Shown here piece after piece: positions 58,202-64,000 of a DNA stretch of 64,000 nt. The notes under the pieces are model-generated. The model was not told where the DNA came from, searched no databases, and worked only from the letters and a program-made list of their open reading frames with translations. Position numbers and translations under genes: made by a program. Source of the DNA: Microcella frigidaquae (GTDB lineage Bacteria > Actinomycetota > Actinomycetes > Actinomycetales > Microbacteriaceae); NCBI RefSeq assembly GCF_014200395.1, contig NZ_JACHBS010000001.1:868001-932000 (forward strand), written 5' to 3'. Position 1 is the first letter of the stretch. The number at the start of each line of letters is the position of its first letter.

Positions 58202-59239
58202 CTACGCGAGCGAGGGCACGACCTCCGCGTCGACCACGGGCATGATGTCGCGCACGATCGCCTCGAGGATGCGGGCGTTGAACTCGACGCCGAGCTGGTT
58301 GGGCACCGTGACGAGCAGGGTGTCCGCATCCCGCACCGCCTGATCGCGCGCCAGCTCCGCGGCGATCACGTCGGGCTCGCCGATGTACGAGCGGCCGAAG
58401 CGCGAGCGCGCGCCATCGAGCATGCCGACCTGGTCGCGCTGCTCGCCCTGCGCCTGCACGCCGAAGTAGTAGGCGGTCTCTTCGTCGATGATCGGCAGGA
58501 TGCTCCTGCTGACCGACACGCGGGGCTCCCGCGTCCAGCCGCGGGTCGCCCAGGTCTCGCGGAACATCGCGATCTGCTCGGCCTGCAGCTCATCGAACGG
58601 AACCCCGGTGTCCTCCGTGAGCAGGGTCGAGCTCATGAGGTTCATGCCCTGCTCGGCCGTCCACACGGCGGTCGCGCGGGTGCCGGCGCCCCACCAGATG
58701 CGGTCGTATAGACCCTCCGACTGCGGGGTGACCGCCTGCGGGCGGTCGGTGCCGATCATGCGCGGGTTGCCCGGCGCGAAGCCCTCGCCGTCGATCGCGC
58801 GGCGGAACAGGTCGGTGTGCTCGCGGGCCATGTCCGCATCCGTCTGCCCGTCGGCCGGCTCATAGCCGAAGTACCGCCAGCCGTCGACGACCGTCTCGGG
58901 TGACCCTCGGCTGATGCCGAGCTGCAGGCGGCCGCCGCTGATGAGGTCGGTCGCGCCCGCCTGCTCGGCGAGCGACCAGGGGTTCTCGTAGCGCATGTCG
59001 ATGACGCCGGTGCCGAGCTCGATGCGGCTCGTGCGAGCAGCCGCGGCCGCCATCATCGGGAAGGGGTTGGAGTGGTTCTGGGCGAAGTGGTGCACGCGGT
59101 AGTACGCGCCGTCGACGCCGACCTCCTCGGCCGCCACCGCGAGCTCGATGCCCTGCAGCAGGGCATCGGCGCCCGAGCGCGTGCGCGATCCGGCGACACC
59201 CATCCAGTTGCCGAACGACAGGAACCCCAGCTTCGTCAT
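58202..59239 (-). CDS. LLM-class flavin-dependent oxidoreductase
   Basis: A 345-residue luciferase-like (beta/alpha)8 protein. It shows MTKLGFLSFGNWMG, AYYRVHHFAQNHSNPFPM, TSRIELGTGVIDMRYENPWS, LQLGISRGSPETVVDGWRYF and WGAGTRATAVWTAEQGMNLM, as in bacterial-luciferase-like monooxygenases using FMN or F420. The substrate is unknown. ATG 59239 gives the family N-terminus; the frame is open to 59299. It is convergent with the GH36-like gene (12-bp gap) and downstream of the EamA transporter gene on the same strand. Confidence 0.87.
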   Translation of the reverse strand: MTKLGFLSFGNWMGVAGSRTRSGADALLQGIELAVAAEEVGVDGAYYRVHHFAQNHSNPFPMMAAAAARTSRIELGTGVIDMRYENPWSLAEQAGATDLISGGRLQLGISRGSPETVVDGWRYFGYEPADGQTDADMAREHTDLFRRAIDGEGFAPGNPRMIGTDRPQAVTPQSEGLYDRIWWGAGTRATAVWTAEQGMNLMSSTLLTEDTGVPFDELQAEQIAMFRETWATRGWTREPRVSVSRSILPIIDEETAYYFGVQAQGEQRDQVGMLDGARSRFGRSYIGEPDVIAAELARDQAVRDADTLLVTVPNQLGVEFNARILEAIVRDIMPVVDAEVVPSLA

Positions 59240-59267
59240 GCTCGGGTCAATGCGTGTGCATGCAGAA

Positions 59268-60218
59268 CTATTCCCGCGCGGGCGCCTCGGCAGCCGCATC
59301 CGACGCGGACAGCGCTGGCCCGGACCGAACGGGCCCCGGAATCGTCGCCCCCGGCCGCGTCGTCAGGTACACGCCGGCCAGCACGATGAGGCCGCCGATC
59401 ACCTGCCAGATCGTCAGTTGGTCGCCGAGCGCGACCGCGATGACCGCGGTGAACACCGGCAGCAGGTTCAGGAAGACGCCCGTGCGCGAGGGGCCGAGCT
59501 GGGTGACGGCGACGTTCCAGAGCAGGTACGCGAGCGCGCTCGGGAAGACGATGATGATCGCGAGCCCCCACCAGCCCTCGGTCGAGGGCTGCGCCTGGAT
59601 GCCCACGAGTGCCATGACGGGAGCGAGCATGAGGGCGCTCATGCCGACCTGCACGGTCGTCGCCGTGATCGGCGGGGTCTGGATGCGGCGGCTGATGATC
59701 ACGTAGGCCGTCCAGGCGAGGATCGCGCCGAGGATCAGCAGGTCGCCGATCGCGACGGTCACCCCGGCGGGGCCGGCCGGGCCGCCGAGCAGCACGACGA
59801 TGACGACGCCGACGAACGAGATCGCGATGCCGAGCACACCCCCGCGACGGATGCGCTCCCCCAGCACCACGACCGCCGCGAGCGCAATCACCGCGGGGTT
59901 GATGGCGCTGATCACGCTCGCGTTGACCGCCGAGGTGGTGTCGAGCGCTGCATAGAGCAGCAGGGTGTACCCGACCATGCCCAGCACGGCCTGGACGATG
60001 TGGATCCACCACTCCTTCGCCGCGAGCTTCCACTTGTCGAGCTGGTCGCGCTCGATCCACAGCGTGATGACGAGCAGGATCGGGAACGCCCCGAGCCAGC
60101 GGAAGAAGGTGAGCTCGAGCGGGGTGAACTCGGCGATCACGCGGTCGCCGACGACGAAGTTCATCGCCCAGAACAGCTGGGCGAGCACGGCGGGCGAGTA
60201 GCGGCGGAGCAGGTGCAC
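59268..60218 (-). CDS. EamA/DMT-superfamily transporter
   Basis: A 316-residue membrane protein with ten helices in two EamA repeats. The first runs from AVLAQLFWAMNFVVGDRVIA, and repeat junction sequence INPAVIALAAVVVLGERIR is diagnostic. The second ends LLPVFTAVIAVALGDQLTIWQ. DMT exporters move amino acids, purines or drugs; the cargo cannot be read. The start is GTG 60218 behind a leaderless-type TAGCCT. The C-terminal 30 residues are an Ala/Pro-rich cytosolic tail. Confidence 0.87.
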   Translation of the reverse strand: MHLLRRYSPAVLAQLFWAMNFVVGDRVIAEFTPLELTFFRWLGAFPILLVITLWIERDQLDKWKLAAKEWWIHIVQAVLGMVGYTLLLYAALDTTSAVNASVISAINPAVIALAAVVVLGERIRRGGVLGIAISFVGVVIVVLLGGPAGPAGVTVAIGDLLILGAILAWTAYVIISRRIQTPPITATTVQVGMSALMLAPVMALVGIQAQPSTEGWWGLAIIIVFPSALAYLLWNVAVTQLGPSRTGVFLNLLPVFTAVIAVALGDQLTIWQVIGGLIVLAGVYLTTRPGATIPGPVRSGPALSASDAAAEAPARE

Positions 60219-60224
60219 CCGTCA

Positions 60225-60230
60225 AGGCTA
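60225..60230 (-). promoter_or_regulatory. -10 element TAGCCT, leaderless EamA gene
   Basis: On the reverse strand TAGCCT ends 6 nt before GTG 60218. Confidence 0.5.
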
Positions 60231-60307
60231 GAGCCGTCATGCATCCGCTCCCCCGCGCGCGAGCCCGCGCATCCGCGCGCCGGGAGGGCGGCGTCGGCGG
60301 CCCGTGC

Positions 60308-60313
60308 CACCAT
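60308..60313 (+). promoter_or_regulatory. -10-like element CACCAT, leaderless exonuclease gene
   Basis: CACCAT ends 6 nt before GTG 60320. It is weaker than the TAnnnT boxes, but the spacing is the same. Confidence 0.35.
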
Positions 60314-60319
60314 CGAGGG

Positions 60320-60934
60320 GTGCCGCTGGACTTCACCGCGATCGACTTCGAGACCGCCAACAACCACGCGGCCTCGGCGTGCTCGGTCGGGCTCGTGAAG
60401 GTGCGCGAGGGTCGCGTCGTCGACACGGCCAGTTGGCTGATCCGCCCGCCGTTCGGCTTCGACGACATGCTCGAGTGGAACACCCGCATCCACGGCATCA
60501 CGGCGGCCGACATCGTCGACGCGCCCCTGTGGGCCGATCAGGTGGATGCTCTGCTGGAGTTCGTCGACGGCGACACCCTCGCCGCCCACAACGCGGGGTT
60601 CGACATGGGCGTGCTGACCGCGGCGCAGCAGGCGAGCGGGCTCACGGTGCCGAGCCTGTCGTACGTGTGCAGCCTGCGGGTCGCCCGTAGGACGTACCAC
60701 CTCGACTCGTACCGGCTGCCCGTGGCGGCGATGGCCGCGGGCTTCGAGGACTTCCCGCACCACGACGCCCTCGCCGATGCCGAGGCGTGCGCCGCGATCA
60801 TCGTGCACGCGGCGAAGCGGCACGACGTGACCGAGCTGGCCGACCTGGCGCGGGCATGCGGCACGGCCGTCGGGCGCACCGGCGTGGCGGCCGAGGCCGA
60901 GGCGGCCGACCGTCGGCCGGCCGCGCTGGCCTAG
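60320..60934 (+). CDS. DEDDh 3'-5' exonuclease (DnaQ/epsilon-like)
   Basis: A 204-residue exonuclease with ExoI FTAIDFETANN (Asp/Glu), ExoII LAAHNAGFDMGVL (Asp) and ExoIII HHDALADAEACA (His, Asp). This is the DEDDh set of DnaQ, RNase T and related proofreading-type enzymes. No BRCT or polymerase part is attached, so it is a stand-alone nuclease acting on DNA or RNA ends. GTG 60320 was chosen because the family starts with this strand. It is divergent from the EamA transporter gene. Confidence 0.86.
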   Translation: MPLDFTAIDFETANNHAASACSVGLVKVREGRVVDTASWLIRPPFGFDDMLEWNTRIHGITAADIVDAPLWADQVDALLEFVDGDTLAAHNAGFDMGVLTAAQQASGLTVPSLSYVCSLRVARRTYHLDSYRLPVAAMAAGFEDFPHHDALADAEACAAIIVHAAKRHDVTELADLARACGTAVGRTGVAAEAEAADRRPAALA

Positions 60935-60955
60935 GGCCGCGCAAGAACGGGCGGC

Positions 60956-61519
60956 TCAGGCCGTGCGCACGACCGCGCTGACGGGCGTCGGGTTGGCGAA
61001 CAGGTCGAGCACGGGGCAGTGCGCGTCGACGACTTCGCGCAGCTGCTGGTAGCGCTCGTCGCTCTCGGGGCCCGTGATCGTGATCGTGAGCCGCACGTCG
61101 CTGAAGCCGGCCCGCACGGTCTCGTCGATGCCGAACAGGCGGCGCGCATCCAGATCGGCTTCGGCGTCGATGCGGATGTCGTCGACCTCGATGCCGAGCC
61201 CCTGCGCGTAGAGGCGGTAGACGACGATCTGGCACGAGATGAGCGCCCCGAGCGCGTACTCGACGGGGCTCGCGGCCACGTCGTCGCCCGCGAGGGCGCC
61301 CGGCTCGTCGACGAGGAACGTGTGCTTGCCGGCGCGGATGCTCGAGGCGACCGAGCCCTCACCCTCGCCGCTGACACGGTAGGTGAGCTGAGCGGTGGTC
61401 GGGTCGGCGCCGATGCGCGCGCCCCAGGCGGAACCCGCCTCGATGAGTCGAGCCGCGCGCTCGTCGGCGCTGACCTCGGGAACGGACGGGGAGGCGGAGG
61501 GTGCGGTGAGAAGAGTCAT
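60956..61519 (-). CDS. OsmC/Ohr-superfamily protein
   Basis: A 187-residue OsmC-like protein (YhfA type). It shows the N-terminal strand TYRVSGEGEGSVASSIRAG, VDEPGALAGDDVAASPVEYA, the first redox Cys in ALGALISCQIVVYR, and the second in VVDAHCPVLDLFANPTPV. OsmC-superfamily proteins reduce organic hydroperoxides, though for this subgroup the substrate is less clear. It is convergent with the exonuclease gene (21-bp gap). It starts at ATG 61519. Confidence 0.88.
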   Translation of the reverse strand: MTLLTAPSASPSVPEVSADERAARLIEAGSAWGARIGADPTTAQLTYRVSGEGEGSVASSIRAGKHTFLVDEPGALAGDDVAASPVEYALGALISCQIVVYRLYAQGLGIEVDDIRIDAEADLDARRLFGIDETVRAGFSDVRLTITITGPESDERYQQLREVVDAHCPVLDLFANPTPVSAVVRTA

Positions 61520-61631
61520 GAGGGCGACGGTACGAGGGGATGCCCGCCCCGTCGACCCCGCCCGTCACACGGCGTCGCGGCGCGTCACGGGGCGTCACGC
61601 GGCGTCACGAAGCGCAACACAGTATGCGGCT

Positions 61632-62531
61632 TCAGCGGTCGCAGCCGCCCGACTTGTCGGCGCGTGAACCGGGAACGCTGAGGTCGCGCAGGCCCTTGTA
61701 GGCGTAGGGGTCCTCCCCCGCCACCATGACGATGTCGCGGAAGTCGTACTCGGCGAAGTACCGCCCCTCGCTGTTCTGCCACGGCAGCAGCGACTCGGCG
61801 CTCATGTAGTGGTTCACCAGCGCGCGCCGGTAGCCGTGCGTGCCGCTGTTCTCGAGCGAGCGGTGCAGCAGGTAGCCGTTGAAGAAGAGCGCCGCGCCGG
61901 CCGGCACCTCGACGGCGACCGCGTCATCGTCGGTGTAGGGGAACCCGTAGGCCTCGTCGGTGCAGTCGAAGCGCTCGTCGGTCTGCTCGCGGTCGGGGTA
62001 GAGCACGCCGCGCGCGTGCGAGCCGGGCAGCACCCAGAGGCAGCCGTTGTCGGTCGTCGCGTCGTCGAGGGCGATCCAGACCCCGGCGAGCGAGCGGTCG
62101 CGCGTGGGGATGAAGTGCTCGTCCTGATGCCAGGCCTGCCCCGGCTTCCCCTCGCTCTTGATGAACAGCATCGACTGCATGGCCTTGACGTTCGGGCCGA
62201 TCACCCGCGTGAGGCCGTCGACGATCCGAGGGTGCCGCATGATCTGCCGGGCAACGTCGCTGATCTTGTGCGGGTGGTGGATGCAGAGGTACTGCCGCAG
62301 CACGTCGGCGTCGGACTGGCCCGGGTGAGCATCCGCCACCGCGTCGCCCGCGCCGTCGACCGGATTCAGCCCTGCTCGACAGATTCGGAGGGCCTCGGCA
62401 TTGACGGCGTCGACCTCGGCGGGGGTGAGCGCGCCGCGCAGAATCGCGTAGCCGTCGCGGGCGTACTGGGCGACGAAGTACTCGTCGATGCTGTCGTGCA
62501 TCACGAGCGGGGCATGAACGGCCGTGGTCAT
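61632..62531 (-). CDS. Phytanoyl-CoA dioxygenase (PhyH)-family Fe(II)/2-oxoglutarate oxygenase
   Basis: A 299-residue double-stranded beta-helix oxygenase. The facial triad is His135 and Asp137 (AWHQDEHF) with His223 (GYLLHRSLENS). The 2-oxoglutarate-binding Arg follows at YRRALVNHY. GSHARGVLYPDREQ and DNGCLWVLPG are typical of PhyH proteins. The substrate is unknown; bacterial members hydroxylate amino acids, CoA esters or natural products. ATG 62531 was chosen because TATGAT ends 7 nt upstream; the frame is open to 62627. Confidence 0.86.
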   Translation of the reverse strand: MTTAVHAPLVMHDSIDEYFVAQYARDGYAILRGALTPAEVDAVNAEALRICRAGLNPVDGAGDAVADAHPGQSDADVLRQYLCIHHPHKISDVARQIMRHPRIVDGLTRVIGPNVKAMQSMLFIKSEGKPGQAWHQDEHFIPTRDRSLAGVWIALDDATTDNGCLWVLPGSHARGVLYPDREQTDERFDCTDEAYGFPYTDDDAVAVEVPAGAALFFNGYLLHRSLENSGTHGYRRALVNHYMSAESLLPWQNSEGRYFAEYDFRDIVMVAGEDPYAYKGLRDLSVPGSRADKSGGCDR

Positions 62532-62538
62532 GCGATAC

Positions 62539-62544
62539 ATCATA
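62539..62544 (-). promoter_or_regulatory. -10 element TATGAT, leaderless PhyH-family gene
   Basis: On the reverse strand TATGAT ends 7 nt before ATG 62531. It is the same box and spacing as the GH36-like gene. Confidence 0.55.
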
Positions 62545-62627
62545 CCTTTGCGGCTCGGCGGTGGGACTCCGCACAGCCGCGCCTTCGCCCGCAGATTGAC
62601 TCCGAAACGGCGGCTTGAGCAACACAA

Positions 62628-62665
62628 AGCGCCCGTGAGCCCCAGATCTGGGGCTCACGGGCGCT
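62628..62665 (-). terminator. 38-bp perfect palindromic terminator of the methylmalonate-semialdehyde dehydrogenase gene
   Basis: Nineteen bases on each side of the centre pair perfectly, with AGATCT at the middle. On the reverse strand it is followed by TTTGTGTT, and it starts 13 bp after the dehydrogenase stop. This is the clearest Rho-independent terminator in the window. Confidence 0.85.
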
Positions 62666-62678
62666 CGGGGCTTGTCCG

Positions 62679-64000
62679 CTAGTTCTGCGGGAAGCCCAGG
62701 TTGATGCCGCCGTGGCTCGGGTCGAGCCAGCGCGAGGTGATCGCCTTCTCGCGGGTGAAGAACGGGATCGCCTGCGTGCCGTACGCCTTCGCGTCACCGA
62801 ACAGCGAGTTCTTCCAGCCGCCGAACGAGTAGTAGCCGACCGGCACGGGAATGGGCACGTTGATGCCGACCATGCCCACCGTGACCTCGTTCTGGAAGCG
62901 CCGGGCGGCACCGCCGTCATTCGTGAAGATCGCGGTGCCGTTGCCGTACTGCGAGCCGTTGATGAGCGCGAGGCCCTCGTCGTAGCTCTTCACGCGCACG
63001 ACCGACAGCACCGGGCCGAAGATCTCCTCGGTGTAGACCTTCGAGCTGGTCGGCACCTTGTCGATCAGGGTGGGGCCGAGCCAGAAGCCGTTCGGATCGC
63101 CGTCGACCTCGATGCCGCGGCCGTCGACGACGATCTCGGCGCCGTCCTGCTCGGCGATCTCGAGGTAGCTGGCGACCTTGTCGCGGTGCACGTCGGTGAT
63201 GAGCGGGCCCATGTCGCAGTTGCGGGTCCCGTCGCCGACCTTCAGCGTGGCCATGCGCGACTGGATCTTCTCGATGAGTGCGTCGGCGACCGGCTCGACG
63301 GCGACGACGACCGAGATGGCCATGCAGCGCTCACCGGCCGAGCCGAAGCCCGCGTTGACGGCCGAGTCGGCGACCAGGTCGAGGTCGGCGTCGGGCAGCA
63401 CGAGCATGTGGTTCTTCGCGCCGCCGAGCGCCTGCACGCGCTTGCCGTGCTTCGAGGCCGTCTCGTAGATGTACTTGGCGATCGGCGTCGAGCCGACGAA
63501 CGAGATGCTCGCGACGTCGGGGTGCTCGAGCAGAGCATCCACGCTCTCCTTGTCGCCGTTGACGACGTTGAAGACGCCGTCGGGCAGGCCGCACTGCTTG
63601 AACAGCTCGGCCATCCAGATGGCGGCCGACGGGTCCTTCTCCGAGGGCTTCAGCACGACCGTGTTGCCGGCCGCGATCGCGAGCGGGAAGAACCACAGCG
63701 GCACCATGGCCGGGAAGTTGAAGGGGCTGATGATGCCCACCACGCCGAGCGCCTGGCGGATCGAGTACACGTCGACACCGGTCGACACGTTCTCGCTGTA
63801 CTCGCCCTTCATGAGCTGCGGGATGCTGCACGCGAGCTCGACGACCTCGAGGCCGCGCGCGATCTCGCCGCCGGCGTCGCTCAGCACCTTGCCGTGCTCG
63901 TTGGTGAGGATCGCCGCGAGCTCGTCCTTGCGGGCGTTGAGCTGCTCGCGGAACGCGAACATGACCGCCTGGCGCTTCGCGACCGAGGTGCCCGACCAGC
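62679..64000 (-). CDS. mmsA: Methylmalonate-semialdehyde dehydrogenase (CoA-acylating), 5' end beyond the window
   Basis: The visible 440 residues are an aldehyde dehydrogenase of the MmsA/IolA type. They show NEHGKVLSDAGGEIARGLEV, ISPFNFPAMVPLWFFPLAIA, KPSEKDPSAAIWMAELFKQ, the MmsA-type VQALGGAKNHMLVLPDADLD and catalytic Cys in GSAGERCMAISVVV. The enzyme converts (methyl)malonate semialdehyde to propionyl- or acetyl-CoA in valine, beta-alanine or inositol breakdown. The frame runs off the right edge, with WSGTSVAKRQAV upstream matching the family, so an ATG at 63962 is internal. No inositol or valine gene is visible. Confidence 0.93.
   Translation of the reverse strand, partial: WSGTSVAKRQAVMFAFREQLNARKDELAAILTNEHGKVLSDAGGEIARGLEVVELACSIPQLMKGEYSENVSTGVDVYSIRQALGVVGIISPFNFPAMVPLWFFPLAIAAGNTVVLKPSEKDPSAAIWMAELFKQCGLPDGVFNVVNGDKESVDALLEHPDVASISFVGSTPIAKYIYETASKHGKRVQALGGAKNHMLVLPDADLDLVADSAVNAGFGSAGERCMAISVVVAVEPVADALIEKIQSRMATLKVGDGTRNCDMGPLITDVHRDKVASYLEIAEQDGAEIVVDGRGIEVDGDPNGFWLGPTLIDKVPTSSKVYTEEIFGPVLSVVRVKSYDEGLALINGSQYGNGTAIFTNDGGAARRFQNEVTVGMVGINVPIPVPVGYYSFGGWKNSLFGDAKAYGTQAIPFFTREKAITSRWLDPSHGGINLGFPQN

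Overview
The window is GC-rich DNA (about 70% G+C by eye) from an actinobacterium, most likely of the family Microbacteriaceae. This rests on codon use, the frequent GCATCC/GGATGC words, many apparently leaderless genes, a CCA-encoding initiator tRNA, an actinobacterial-type heliorhodopsin, and a gene order (UPF0182, PDZ/Lon-like protease, DUF2342, ThiF-like, UvrD-like, NudC) resembling the conserved actinobacterial neighbourhood known from mycobacteria. Genus and species cannot be assigned.

1-7.1 kb carries envelope functions: a two-domain CDP-glycerol glycerophosphotransferase, a membrane-attached family 2 glycosyltransferase, an HtrA-like protease, and an overlapping lipoprotein/PKD-protein pair. 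7.2-18.9 kb is a cyclic-di-GMP signalling block. A reverse-strand operon (PAS hybrid histidine kinase, response regulator, diguanylate cyclase, molybdopterin-fold lipoprotein, EAL protein) converges on a cellulose-synthase-like glycosyltransferase with C-terminal PilZ domains. A TetR regulator and a small PAS protein lie beside it.

19-23 kb holds an aminotransferase facing a nitrilase-family amidase, a DoxX-like protein, ribokinase, and a heliorhodopsin followed by a lipoprotein. An intact IS481-type element (24367-25697) sits at the 3' end of the initiator tRNA gene with 15-bp target duplications. 25.8-38.6 kb has a degenerate SGNH-GAF protein, a methyltransferase and the conserved actinobacterial cluster, ending in a kinase-fold protein whose catalytic motif is lost.

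38.6-51.6 kb is the most interesting accessory region. It encodes a gamma-glutamyl hydrolase, an amino-acid/amine permease, an acetoacetate-decarboxylase-family protein, a glutamine-synthetase-like ligase, a class I amidotransferase, a cytochrome P450, a MarR regulator, and an operon of aldehyde dehydrogenase, homoprotocatechuate-type extradiol dioxygenase, FAH-family isomerase/decarboxylase, [3Fe-4S] ferredoxin and ferredoxin reductase. Five 16-bp sites of the form CGTT-N8-AACG lie at the promoters from the permease to the operon. I infer a single MarR-controlled regulon for uptake, gamma-glutamyl handling, P450 oxidation and meta-cleavage of an aromatic compound, possibly an arylalkylamine.

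51.6-64 kb returns to housekeeping and accessory metabolism: acyltransferase, VapBC, YchF, gamma-glutamyltransferase, a GH36-like glycosidase, a flavin oxidoreductase, an EamA exporter, a DEDDh exonuclease, an OsmC protein, a phytanoyl-CoA-dioxygenase-like enzyme and a methylmalonate-semialdehyde dehydrogenase cut by the window edge. Large palindromes mark several gene ends here.
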